From Aegilops tauschii subsp. strangulata (taxonomy: Eukaryota > Streptophyta > Magnoliopsida > Poales > Poaceae), in contig NC_053035.3 of the NCBI RefSeq assembly GCF_002575655.3, positions 88,995,322 through 89,059,321 of the forward strand: 64,000 nt of DNA, given 5' to 3'. Positions 1-10,379 of the stretch are shown in pieces. A program made the position numbers and the translations under genes. The notes beneath the pieces are model-generated. The model did no database searches, was not told the origin of the DNA, and worked only from the letters and a program-made list of their open reading frames with translations. Each line of letters opens with the position of its first letter. Positions within the stretch are counted from its first letter, which is position 1.

Positions 1-2265
1 AACTTAGTAGGCCCACAAGTCAGCCTGCCACTATACTACTCCCAGCTAACAGGGGGAGTATTCATTTTTTGTGCGTAATAAGGAGGCACTTCCTTGCGTG
101 CGCAGATATAGCTGGTGGGTCCGAGCTGTCAGCGGCGGTAACGTTTTTTCGTGAAATACAGAGGCCCTTTCGGTGGGTCCCTGATGTCAGGCGGAGGAAT
201 CATTATTTTGCGCGTAATAAGGAGGCATAGGCCATGGACCCAGCTGTCGGCCTCTCCACGTACAATCCACTTCAGATGCATGTTGGTCGTTGACCACGTT
301 GACCAGGCCGCGCCGAGAGCACCAGGGGATGGACGACGGCGAGGCCTAGGAAGGGAACGACACGGAGGCAGGGAAGACTCGGCAGTTGTTTCCCACACGG
401 AGGGGAGTACGACTGTACGAGGGTTTACTGGTTCGTCTGCCGTCGCCGGAGAATAACTGCAGGTGTGGGTGAGTAGAGGGATGGCTAGGCCAGCGATGGG
501 AGTACGGTGGGGCGGTGAGGCCTGCGCGGCAGCATAGCCGGCCGCGGGGAGGAGGGAGCAGGCAGTCCTGCCGGTGCTTGTTTGAGCGGCTAGAGCGGGA
601 AGAGCAGAGATTGAAGAAGCACGACGGCCGTTCGATGGACATCGAACAGTCACTGCTTATGCGTCAACCTTTTTTTAGGAAAGCCTCAAATCTGTGGAAA
701 ACAGCATACAGCCCATCTGCCATTATTTCTAATAATTTACAGCCCATTTGCTAATTCTTAAGGTTTTATTGGAGCCCATATTCTTTTTGTTAGCATTACA
801 ACCCATATTTTGGCCACGGTTAAAAAATTATACGAAATTTTGCATATTTCGGTGTGGTCCGAACTGTTTTTAATCCCAAAATTTCGACTCACATTCAAAC
901 TGATTTTAAAAATAAATGCATATCAATATAAAATCCAACAAATTCTCCACGCATAAAAATTAATGTAATTTAAAATCTCGAAATGAAAAAAAGATATTTG
1001 AAACTAATTGCCGGTTTGATGTGTTTTAAAAATGTACAGCCCATTTCTCATTACTGATAGGCCATTTTCTCGGCCAGCCGAATGAAGCTCTCCCCGTCTT
1101 GAAAGATTTGCAGCCCAATAGGCCTGACAAAGCGACTTACTTGGCAAATCACAAAAAAATGGGTTGTGGCCGTGGACCCAGCTGTCAGCCTCTCCACGTA
1201 CAGTACTCTTTCGATGGAAGTCGGTCGTTGACCACATTAACCACGCCGCACTGAGAGCACCAAGGCGGTGGACGACGGCGAGGCCTAGGAAGGGGACGAC
1301 GCGGAGCCGGCAGTGGATGCCCACGCGGAGAGGAGTACGAGGGTTCACTGGTTCGGCTGCGGCGTGAGGCTGCCGTCGCCGCAGAATAACAGGGGGTGTG
1401 GGTGAGTAGAGGGATACCCTGGGCCAGTGGTGGGAGTAGTAGGGGGCGGTGAGGCCTCCGCGGCATCACAGCCGGCCATGAGAGGCAGGAGCACATGGCA
1501 CGACCGGCGCTGCTTTGGGCGGCTGGAAGCACTATGGCCGTTGGATGGACATCGTACGGTCACTGGAGCTAGAATCATTCATATTGACTAAGTTGACAAA
1601 GCCCTCCGTCCTCGTCAACTTAGTAGGCCCACAAGTCAGCCACCCACTATGGTGGGTCCCAACTAGCAGGGGGTATTCATTTTTTGGTGCGTAATAAGGA
1701 GGCACTTCCTTGCGTGCGAAGATATAGCTGGTGGGTCCGACCTGTCAGTGGGGGGAATGTTTTTTTCGCGAAATACAAAAGCCCTTCCCACGTACAGTGC
1801 GTAATAAGGAGGAACTTTCCTTGTGTGCAACCATGGACCTCGTGGGTCCCAGCCGTCGGGCTGTCCACGTACAGTCCTCTTCCGATGACTCTCGTATGTT
1901 GACCACGCCGCGCCGAGCGCACCGAGGCAGTGGACGACGGCGAGGCCCCAGACTGGAATGACCCGGAGATGGGGAAGACGCGGCAGTTGAGTCACAGACG
2001 GGGAGGAGTGGCAAACTTGACTGGTTCGGGTGCGGGGTGGGCCTACACTCGGCAGAGAATAACAGGAGGTGCGGAGTGGAGGGATGGCCTGGCCGTCGGC
2101 GGGGTAGCGTTTCGCCGAGGAGCGCAAAACAACGCCGCTGGACGCCGAAGGTTGGAGCAGGCGGTTCCGGCAGCGCTGGGGGAAGAAGACGAGAGATTGA
2201 AGAAGAATGCCGGCCGTTGGATGTAAATCCAACGCCTTCTTAGGCTTCGACCTACTGGCCCACAT
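1..2265. repeat. Three diverged direct copies of a GC-rich repeat block
   Basis: Copies lie at about 1-655, 1160-1570 and 1617-2265. The first and third open with the same words (AACTTAGTAGGCCCACAAGT at 1 and near 1617) and share the runs GCGTAATAAGGAGGCACTTC and GATATAGCTGGTGGGTCCGA. All three share a central GTTGACCACG / GGACGACGGCGAGGCC segment. The short frames inside differ between copies and carry stops, so I see no gene. The A+T-rich stretch 660-1160, rich in 'cagcccat', separates copies one and two. I do not recognise the family; a decayed DNA transposon or tandem duplication is possible. Confidence 0.6.
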
Positions 2266-2963
2266 GTCAGCCAGTCCATTTATTTTTTAGTCCATTTGGT
2301 GGGCTGGGTGAAACAATGATGTATCATCTATGCAGCCCGTTTAAATCCCATTTGCATTTTTCTCGAAATACACGGACTTGCTGGGCTGGGTGAAAATATC
2401 ATATTGGGCTAGATGGAGAAATGTTATAAAAACATAAACACATGATTGCACGTCAGTAAAATCTTTGCAAGCTTATGTATGCAATCACTAGGAGTTAACT
2501 TGCCAAGTTATATATAAGCAATTATTATTATTATTTTGTAAGAACTTTCAACTTACGAAATAAAATATGATTTTAATTTGATGAGTTAATAGTACGTGGG
2601 GTATTATTATTTTTTAGGCTAGACGTGGGGCTGTTGAGTTGGTTCTAGGGGAAAGTACTTGGAGAAAACTCAGTTTACATCGAAAAAGAAAGTGGGAGAA
2701 AATTCGGAGACCTGCTGGGTCCACCTGAGAAGGGGAATATGTTGGGAGGAAGGATATTCAAAGCACGACAGCCGAGTGAACTAGTTTTTTTACGGACAAG
2801 TGAACTAGTTTACATACATAAGCAAATAGCCACTAAACAAAGCAATCAGGTTAATGGGTTCTTAAAAGAAATATTTCGGACAAAACAGATAATTACGACA
2901 CATAGGCTAATGCATGAAACACTCAGATGATAAAGGTGCTTATAAACAGATAAAGTACAACAT
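2266..2963. other. A+T-rich interval without a recognisable gene
   Basis: This holds short 'gggctgggtgaaa' and 'gcagcccg' words like those at 660-1060, then low-complexity ATT and TA runs around 2500-2620. I see no coding frame, MITE end or structural RNA that I can support. Confidence 0.5.
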
Positions 2964-3519
2964 CTAGACCTTCCTGGCACGCTTGATCATGACGCTGCGG
3001 CTGTCTGTGTATTCGTCGGTTACGGGAAGCAGACACGCCCTCATGTCCAAGATCTGCCTGTACATGTCACAACATGCGTATGCGTCCTTGGCCGCGTAGG
3101 TTATGTAGGCTAGATTCAGAGGTACCTCCCACGTGTTCAGGTCGTCTTCTTTCATGTTGGCGTATCAGGGGTCGATGATGGTCTCAGCGAGGTCAACCAC
3201 GGAGTCCTTCTCCTGCCCGTTGCTGATGATCTTGTATTGCTTCTGGATATTGACAAGCTTGTTGCACCAGATGGCCGAATCGTCGCATTCTTCCTTCTCT
3301 CCACCGTAGCGAAGGTGCAGTCGGCGCTGCCGATGAAACGGGCGAATGCTCCCGAACCTGGTGCAGCCATAGGACTGAGGCGAGGTAGAGCTTCACCGAG
3401 TCCGCATCGTTGGTGTACATCACATTCAACTTGGTGCAGCCATAGGGCTAAACGGCGAACTCAAAGGGGAACTCCTTGCTGAAGTCCATATCCAGCAGGC
3501 TTACCCCTCGGATCGCCAT
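2964..3519 (-). pseudogene. 3'-5' exonuclease-like (DEDD/WRN-type) gene remnant
   Basis: Reading leftward from an ATG at 3519-3517, the frame opens MAIRGVSLLDMDFSKEFPF and meets a stop after about 23 codons. It resumes with YTNDADSVKLYLAS, shifts frame to FIGSADCTFATVE, shifts again to a frame containing IWCNKLVNIQKQYKI and DLAETIIDP, meets a TGA near 3168, and ends in NLAYITYAAKDAYACCDMYR. The last segment fits the third exonuclease motif (Y-x3-D) of plant WRN-like DEDDy 3'-5' exonucleases. The N-terminal D-x-E motif is not visible, so the gene is partial as well as broken. At least two stops and two frameshifts make a functional product very unlikely. Family assignment rests on one motif plus spacing and is moderate. 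Confidence 0.5.
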
Positions 3520-3952
3520 TGGCGTCTCTTCGAGTGAACGAGTGTGTAGGCGGCGGCAGCAGTTCATTTTTCAGCTCTTGGGGAACTGGATTCAACAGTA
3601 AGCTGAGTGTGTACAGGCGACAACAGTTACTACCCCTCCCTCGTCCGCTGCACGCCCGGCAGAAGATGCACCCTCGGCCACATGTCGGTTCACGAGCGGG
3701 TCTTTATTGGTACTGTAATAACAGGAGTTAGTGGTCACTTTAATTAAATTTAATTAGCTTTAATAGAAATTTATACTTAAAACAAGCAATGCATTCGCTC
3801 GTTCTATCAGTGCCACAGGATCAACATGCACAACAATAAGAATTATTATTCTCAGGACGCACACGATCAGCACATTTGTCGCACTTTCACAAAGATAATA
3901 CTACCAAGTTTGAACTGTTTGTTATGGTTGTTGTCCTCGGAATCATCATGCC

Positions 3953-4221
3953 GTGTTTCCTAGCTTGCAGGATTCAGAACCAACAAATAACATCCAAATA
4001 ATAAGTATAACAAAGATGCCTACACATCTCATTGATTCCCAGCTTGCAAGATTCAGAACCAACAAATAAGATCCAAATAATAAGTACAACAAAGATACCT
4101 ACACATTTCATTGATTCCCAGCTTGCAAGATTCAGAACCAACAAATAAGATTCAAATAATAAGTACAACAAAGATGCCTACACATCTGACTGATTCCCAG
4201 CTTGCAAGATTCAGAACCAAC
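3953..4221. repeat. 79-bp minisatellite, about 3.3 copies
   Basis: The word AGCTTGCA(A/G)GATTCAGAACC starts at 3962, 4041, 4120 and 4199, exactly 79 bp apart each time. Copies differ by a few substitutions. Open frames here are by-products of the periodicity. The neighbouring 3520-3952 stretch shows no gene. Confidence 0.95.
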
Positions 4222-5190
4222 CCATTAGAGCCTTTTGATAAAGTGAATATCGGGATTAAATCCATCTTGGCTAGCCATGTCATACAATCGAAGAACTTGG
4301 CGAATGCTCTATACCGTCACAACATCTGTAGTTGAGTATTCCTGTTTGCACAACGTAGATAATAAAGAGCATGATTACTATAATACTGGCACTAGTGGAA
4401 GTCAACCTGCAGCTCCACTCGATGATTCAATTCATGCCACTTTTTCTGCAGTTCACCTGAAATGAAGCAAAGATTGCATCATTCAGCTACAGCTCATCTT
4501 GCAAAGGCTAATAAAATGTTGCACGAGATTACCAGCAGAATTTGACGGAGATTTTGGAAACTCCAATCACCATTTTGTACAGTTCCACCAAAATTGAGAG
4601 ATGTTGCCCATGTAACATTTTAGTTGAACTGCACAAGACACTCATTCCAAAAAAGTGTTTTGTGCAGTTCACCAAAAGGTCACAATTGCAACAAGGTGAA
4701 ATGGATATCCCTATCTGCACAAAAAGATAGAAAGTAAACAGTTGCTGGTCAATGAGAATATACGAAACATATACAAAATGAAAAGAAGCATCTTAATTAT
4801 GTTCTTGGCAATCACGCAAGGACAGTAGAAATTTTAAAACGTCAGCAATGCTTCATGTTACCAGAAGCATTACGATCAACAATGAGATTCCTCAAATATG
4901 GGATTACTTTAATGGTGGGGACACCAGGACACTCAGCAGCGTAAAGGAGCAACTTACTTATCATACTGGGGAAAACAGCAGGAGTGCCATTTGTAACACA
5001 GTTTAGTTGCATCTTATAACTGGAGGCATTAGATTAACAATAACACTAGTTAGACATGTCCCTAAGGTAACATGCGCCCTTACATTAACAACAACAAAAG
5101 GTTGGTATAAGGACATGTGACAATGGACGCATCAGCACAATGTACCTACAAGGAGGCATAAAGTGGTGATGCCGAGTTTGTGCATGCTAT
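4222..5190. other. Interval without a recognised gene; contains one hairpin
   Basis: Moderately A+T-rich. Short frames on both strands near 4529-4730 overlap a hairpin (arms 4625-4642 and 4654-4671) and are not convincing proteins. No transposon ends were found. Confidence 0.5.
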
Positions 5191-5490
5191 GTGAGGGCAG
5201 CAAACCTAATCCTGGAGACCTTGTACTATGTGAGGGCAGCAAATCTAATCCTGGAGACCTTTTACTATGTGAGGGCAGCAAATCTAATCCTGGAGACCTT
5301 TTACTATGTGAGGGCAGCAAATCTAATCCTGGAGACCTTTTACTATGTGAGGGCAGCAAATCTAATCCTGAGACCTTTTACTATCTGAGGGCAGCAAATC
5401 TAATCCTGACACCTTTTACTATGTGAGGGCAGCAAATCTAATCCTGGAGACCTTTTACTATGTGATGGCAGCAAATCTAATCATGGACAT
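5191..5490. repeat. 39-bp minisatellite, about 7-8 copies
   Basis: The unit reads GTGAGGGCAGCAAATCTAAT followed by CCTGGAGACCTTTTACTAT. Units start at 5191, 5230 and so on, nearly identical over five copies, then degenerate with 1-4 bp losses. Because 39 is divisible by three, it gives open repeating frames on both strands. No start context or homology supports coding. Confidence 0.95.
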
Positions 5491-5677
5491 ACTCTGTTGA
5501 CTTGTCCACCAGCCGCCACTTTCTATCCTTTTTTCAACGAATAATAGATCTGTTCCTTATCCAGTTTGTACTGCGTTTTCCCATTATTTCCCTTTTCAAC
5601 CAAGAGACCGGTTGGGTATCCGGTCTCTAGTACTTTCACCATATTATTTCCTCTTTGAATCAAGTCCTAGATTCATG

Positions 5678-6223
5678 CTACAACTTTCCTCCATTTCTTC
5701 GTTGTTTGAACAAAGCCCTAGATTCGGATGCATGAAGTAGCTTTACCTCTAATAATACTAAAAATTTAGGTGGCTTTGGAAGAGCTGATGGGAGTAGAAA
5801 AAGATGCACATGCAGACACGTGGGGAGCTGGGGCAGTAGAGCATGGCCGCTTTCGAAGAACTTATACCTGAGGATCGCCGGGATGTCGGTGGCGGCAGGT
5901 CGGATCTGCGGACAATACGGCAGGGAGGAAGAAGGGTCGTAGGACCTCCCGAGCCGGCGCTGTGTCGGAGAGAACGACACGGGCAGAGGATCGGGCCCCT
6001 CCGGCAGCTATGGGTTTCCTCCCTCGGCGGCGATGACCCCGTGAACGATGCACCTTTTAGTCCTCTACACACACCGGACGAAGGGATCGGGCCAGATCTG
6101 TGACCAGCGGTGAGCAGAGAGAAAATGTCACTACCGCTGTCTTGTTTATATCTGGAGAGGATGAGAGAATGAAGAGAGCAACCCTAGTAAAGCAAGCGCT
6201 CAGGCCCCTGCGTCCATATATAG
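5678..6223 (-). promoter_or_regulatory. Promoter and 5' exon-like region on the minus strand
   Basis: Reading leftward there is a TATATAT box at 6222-6216, then a pyrimidine-rich leader, then a GC-rich block (about 6110-5830) with possible splice donors such as CAG|GTATAA near 5866. This looks like the start of a grass gene. No conserved protein is recognisable in any frame of the GC-rich block. The next minus-strand gene-like feature downstream is the exonuclease remnant at 3519-2964, so this could be its promoter and first exon. That link is inference. Confidence 0.35.
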
Positions 6224-6775
6224 TGGAGTGATTATCTTTTTTCTCTCCACAACAAGCGTTTCAATTTGTGTACGTGGCATTAAAGAAAAGAAACTCTCTA
6301 TTTAAGGTGACTACTGTACGACTCCTACTTACTACTAGTAGTACTACATTATTGTTCACTTGTGCTCCCCGCCCCTCCATTCATTGAACAACCCCACGGG
6401 TGAATAAACATACAGTAAGTACTGTATTTATATAGAACGAACAAGCTCGAACTATTTTCGCATAGTTAAAAGTTGAGGGTGGGGCTTTTCCCGGGCAGTA
6501 CGCGCGGTAGTTTTTGGGTAGGCGGTTTGACAGAGAGGCGAGGAGGGTGAGCGAGTGGGGTTGTGCGATTTGACGGCACGTTACTGCTGGAAAGACTTGT
6601 GATATGACCACTCACTATAGTCATGAATTACTGGCGCTCCGACCGGGGTGATGCCCCTCTTCCGTTCCGCGCTCTAATCTGGTGCATGACACGTCGACCC
6701 GGATGCTGGCTCTCCCACATGTCGGAGTAGTAAGAAGGAGCAAAGAATGATGCGGTATATACTAGTACTATACTA

Positions 6776-6932
6776 CTCCCTCCGTTCCTAAATATAAGTC
6801 TTTGGAGAGATTTCACTATGGACCACATACGGAGAAAAATGAGTGAATCTACACATAAAATGCATCTATATACATCCGTATGTGGTCCACAGTGAAATAT
6901 CTATGAAGACTTATATTTAGGAACGGAGGGAG
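6776..6932. mobile_element. Stowaway MITE (Tc1/Mariner), 157 bp
   Basis: Perfect-looking terminal inverted repeats CTCCCTCCGTTCCTAAATAT and its complement at the right end. TA target duplications at 6774-6775 and 6933-6934. The interior carries the inverted CCACATACGGA / TCCGTATGTGG arms typical of Triticeae Stowaway elements. Confidence 0.95.
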
Positions 6933-7458
6933 TACTACTCAGGTCGGAGGAGTGCGAACCACGGAAGCCCAGTGAAGTAGCAGTGCGAACCACGGTAGCC
7001 TAGTGAACCAGCAGTAGAAAACAATGTGGTGATATGGCCATAAAAAACAATGTGCTACGTTCCACACTGTAGCATGTACAGTAACACTCCTCTTTGTTTC
7101 GATCCCTGAGTTAGAGCTAGTTTGGGTTGAAATAGCCTCAAATTATCGAAACAAGAGGGGTTAGTTTGAGCTAGTTTGCTCTAACCCAGCTAAAAAAACT
7201 AGCCCGGTGGAGAGGTTCTAATTGGGTTAGTTATCCTCGGGCCCACTAAAAGAGAACTAAAAAAATCTCCCCTGCCCGCACCAGATCGCTCCCCCCTCTC
7301 GCACGACTCCTCTCTGTTCACCATTGGGCCGCTCGCCCTCTCTCTCCTCCGGCCTCCCTCTCCTTCCGGCCTCCATCGCCCTACTCCGGCCGCCCTCTCC
7401 CTCCGGCTTTCGAAGGTCGCCCAGCTCGCCCTTCACCAATCGTTTTTCTCCCTCTGCC

Positions 7459-8185
7459 ATGCGCGACGGCGGCGCATCTACCAGGCAGGTTGCGAGAGGG
7501 GTGAGTTTGTTCGTTCCTTCTCTGTCTCATGGCCATATCTTTGATCTTGCTTGCTCTAGCGCTAATTCTGATTTGGAAAAGTAGATCCTGATCAAACTTG
7601 GTATAGATTTGTGGTGCACGCATGGAATTGTTTGATGTTTCTTGAGGAGGTAATAAATCTTTCTAGAGGCCCAAAGATTCAGGTCACCTTTCTAGGTATT
7701 TCAATTTCAGGCTTGCATTATTTCTAGAGGCCCAAAGATTCAGTTCACCTTTCTAGGTATTTCAATTTTAGGCTTGCATTATTTCTAGAGGCCCAAAGAT
7801 TCAGTTCACCTTTCTAGGTATTTCAGTTTCAGGCTTGCATTATTCTAGAGGCCCAAAGATTCAGTTCACCTTTCTTGGTATTTCACTTTCAGGCTTGCAT
7901 TATTTCTAGAGGCCCAAAGATTCAGTTCACCTTTCTAGGTATTTCAGTTTCAGGCTTGCATTATTTCTACAGGCCCAAAGATTCAGTTCACCTTTCTAGG
8001 TATTTTAGTTACAGGCTTGCATTAATTCTAGAGGCCCAAAGATTAAGTTCCCAGTCGGCGGCAAGCGGCCCTGCTACCCATGCCGGTGTCGACCTCAACT
8101 CGCAAGGGCCAGCGTCGGAGGGGTTCCCGGGGCTTGGGCTCTACAGAGCCTTCCTCTAGAGCGACGATGGCGAGCTCCTCCCTCG
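7459..8185 (+). pseudogene. 5' part of a two-exon gene remnant, possibly a Harbinger-associated ORF
   Basis: A pyrimidine-rich leader (7260-7458) precedes an ATG at 7459 in CCATGCGC context. Exon 1 encodes 14 residues and ends at GGG|GTGAGT (donor at 7501). The intron runs to an acceptor CCCAG at 8050-8054 and is filled by the 61-bp minisatellite. Exon 2 continues in phase with SAASGPATHAGVDLNSQ and GFPGLGLYRAFL, then TAG at 8157, after which SDDGELLP follows in frame. The VDLNSQ...FPGLGLY signature recalls N-termini of grass proteins I associate with PIF/Harbinger Myb-like ORFs; that recollection is unverified. CCTCTTTG at 7089 and CAAAGAGG at 8988 and 9016 could be decayed element ends. Confidence 0.45.
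7661..8045. repeat. 61-bp minisatellite, about 6.3 copies, intronic
   Basis: TTCTAGAGGCCCAAAGATTC recurs at 7661, 7722, 7783, 7844, 7905 and about every 61 bp to 8026, followed in each unit by TTCACCTTTCTAGGTATTTC. The array sits inside the predicted intron of the 7459-8185 gene remnant, and the last unit runs up to the splice acceptor. Confidence 0.95.
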
Positions 8186-8432
8186 GTGCGTGAGGGGCTC
8201 CGGGCTCCCTCCCTATCGTGAATGACTTCCGTGATGAGTTAGCTCATTCTTTGTTTCATGAAGTGTTTTTTTATTTTGTGAAGCTTGATTGACGACTTGT
8301 ATGTTTAAGTGGGATATCTCATTTGTATGGACAAAGTAAAAATTATCATGTTTTGCATGCTTGATTTGCATAGATGGTTCGTTTATGTCAATTGTGAGCG
8401 GGAGGAGGCCACAGAAGAGCCGGCCACACCAA

Positions 8433-8775
8433 GAGGGTGCTTGGATCCAAGGGACTTATTTTAGTCTGACTAAAAATAGTCTCTTTAAGAGGCTAAAGTT
8501 CCAAGCACCCTGACTAAAGACGGGCTAAAACTAGTCTTGAGACTAAAAAAATTTAGTCAGAGGTACCCCTACTAAAATGTGGATTAGTCCTCTCTCCTCA
8601 TTTAACTCCTCTCCTTTAACACAGGCGAGTTCTGGATTGGAGGGTTTGGAGGATAATAAATGCTCATTAACTTGATTTTAGTCTCTTTAGTATTTGGATC
8701 CAAGCATGGGTGAGGCTAGCAAGTTTTAGTCCCACTACTTTTAGTCATGGAACTAAAACGTATCCAAGCACCCTC
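8433..8775. mobile_element. Non-autonomous DNA transposon (MITE), 343 bp
   Basis: Left end GAGGGTGCTTGGATCC, right end ...GTATCCAAGCACCCTC. These are inverted repeats of about 15 bp, flanked by CAA at 8430-8432 and 8776-8778. The interior has many short TTTTAGTC / GACTAAAA inverted words, as in MITEs of the GGGTG(C/T)TTGG type of grasses. A 3-bp duplication would suit a Tourist/Harbinger element, although those prefer TTA/TAA. Confidence 0.8.
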
Positions 8776-9639
8776 CAAATCCGGCAGGAAATAGGGTCCA
8801 AAGTAGTCAAATGATTGAGATAGAGCATTTATTGTCAATCTAACCCTGCCATCCATACACCTCTTTGGTTTAGAGTTAGTTCAGGGTTAGAATCTAACTC
8901 TAACCTCTAACTGAGTTAGAGTTCTCCTCGTCTCGGTTCATCGCCATCATACTTTCCCCATTCCTGTGTTTTCAGTATCCTGCGAATCAAAGAGGCCCTT
9001 TTTTGCGGGAAAAATCAAAGAGGCCCTTAGACTGGTTTCGGTCCGGTCATTTTTTATAAATGTGTTATGTCCAAAATTTAATGAACGTGCTCCGGTTTCC
9101 ATGAAAATAATCCGTTTTCATGTAGTAACTCATTCATTTATTTATTTTTCTGCGGGGGGTTTGCATGTAATTCGTGAGGTCTGAAATGTAAAGTACCATG
9201 GCATATGCTCCGAGTTGTGCATGCACTACGACCCAAATGCTCTATGTCCCACATGTCGGCGAATGGGAGCACGTGGAAATAGCCTAGGAGTACATATAGG
9301 AGGATAAATGCGTGAAATAATATGTACTGTGAAGCATAGCCGCGGTTCGAAAAGGAGACCTAAAGTGATGACAGCTATAGGTCGCACGCACCCAACTAGT
9401 GGTACTAGACATACGACTAATTTTTCCCTCAAAAAAAAAGAGGCACGAGTGCTCAGTACTCCTATTCTATAAACACGAGTCCCGTCTGACAACAGCGTCC
9501 GTGCTACAGCTAGCTCTCCTCCCTCATTTCTCTCTTCTAATTCTAAACTCGGCCGACGCCCGGTGGGAGGGGTGGGTTTTCTCAACTGCGGCCCCACCTC
9601 ATAGTGAAAACGTTACGACTGGAATAAAAATGCCATATA
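8776..9639. other. Interval without a recognised gene
   Basis: Contains repeated 'aatcaaagaggccctt' words (8985-9030) and unremarkable unique-looking DNA. A 123-codon open frame on the minus strand (9597-9226) has no recognisable domain or promoter. Confidence 0.4.
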
Positions 9640-9806
9640 CTCCCTCTGTTCATAAATATAAGCCTTTTTAGATACTATTTCAAATGGAATACAGCATACA
9701 GATGTATGTAGACATAGTTTAGAGTGTAGATTCACTCATTTTGCTCTGTATGTAGTAGTCACTTGCTGGAATCTTTAGAAAGACTTATATTTGGGAACGG
9801 AGGGAG
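9640..9806. mobile_element. Stowaway MITE, 167 bp
   Basis: Ends CTCCCTCTGTTCATAAATAT and ATATTTGGGAACGGAGGGAG, with TA duplications at 9638-9639 and 9807-9808. It shares the interior GTGTAGATTCACTCATTTTG with the Stowaway copies near 6.8, 24.5 and 35.1 kb. It lies just 3' of the split minus-strand gene. Confidence 0.93.
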
Positions 9807-9930
9807 TACTATACTAATAAAACATTAAGGCCACGAGGCGATGCAGTGCTGGTTACAGGAGGTAAGAGGAGATGCATCCATCAACGACGTCCACCTCCTC
9901 GACTCAGGGCGCCGGCCCACCGAACGGCGC

Positions 9931-10379
9931 CTAAGTAGCTGCTGCTTTCATGGCCAGGTCGACGTGCTTCTGAACAATGGCGTCCAAAGATTCCAGCCGC
10001 TGGAAGAAGGCCAACGTCTTTGTGTCCTCGCTTGCCTTGTAGTGGCCTATGTAGACGATTTCCTCATAGACGTGGATGTGCAGGTCGACGGTTTCTTGCA
10101 TGGCAAGGCGCTGCGCGGCGAGCGCGGCCTCGAGGTGCACATTCTTCGTCGCAACCTCCGGCACCTACAGGGCCACCAGGGCTTGAAAGAGTTCATCACC
10201 ATGGAGGCCGATGAGGGTGGCATGCAATGAGCAGCCTGGGCGCGCGGGCTGGAGCAGTACGGCAAGGTCGTCCGCGCGCTTCTTGACGGCGGTGAACTTG
10301 CGGATGGAGTTGACCATCATGTCGTCCATGCGAGAGGCGAAGCCGGCGTCGGCGAGGGCTACGATGCCTGCGGTCGCCA
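9931..10379 (-). pseudogene. 3' part of a small grass gene split by a retrotransposon
   Basis: Reading leftward from the retrotransposon edge, the frame gives TAGIVALADAGFASRMDD, then a helical region (FTAVKKRADDLAVLLQ), then an in-frame TAG at 10167-10165, and continues without other faults to AIVQKHVDLAMKAAAT and a stop at 9931. Joined across the insertion to 24066-23968, the frame is unbroken, giving a parent protein of about 180 residues. The TAG sits where CAG (Gln) would fit. I do not recognise the family; the product looks mainly alpha-helical, with no signal peptide or membrane segment. Confidence 0.7.

Noticed and set aside
5163..5426. Repetitive small protein encoded by the 39-bp array
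   Set aside because: The unit length is a multiple of three, so open frames are automatic. No promoter or homology.
5191..5490. CRISPR-like array
   Set aside because: Units are contiguous tandem copies without unique spacers, and the genome is a plant nucleus.
7089..9023. A complete PIF/Harbinger element bounded by CCTCTTTG / CAAAGAGG
   Set aside because: Only 8 bp of inverted ends and no clear 3-bp target duplication; two candidate right ends compete. Kept only as a remark on the 7459 gene remnant.
9226..9597. 123-codon minus-strand frame
   Set aside because: No start context, domain or splice signals; flanked by MITE-rich DNA.
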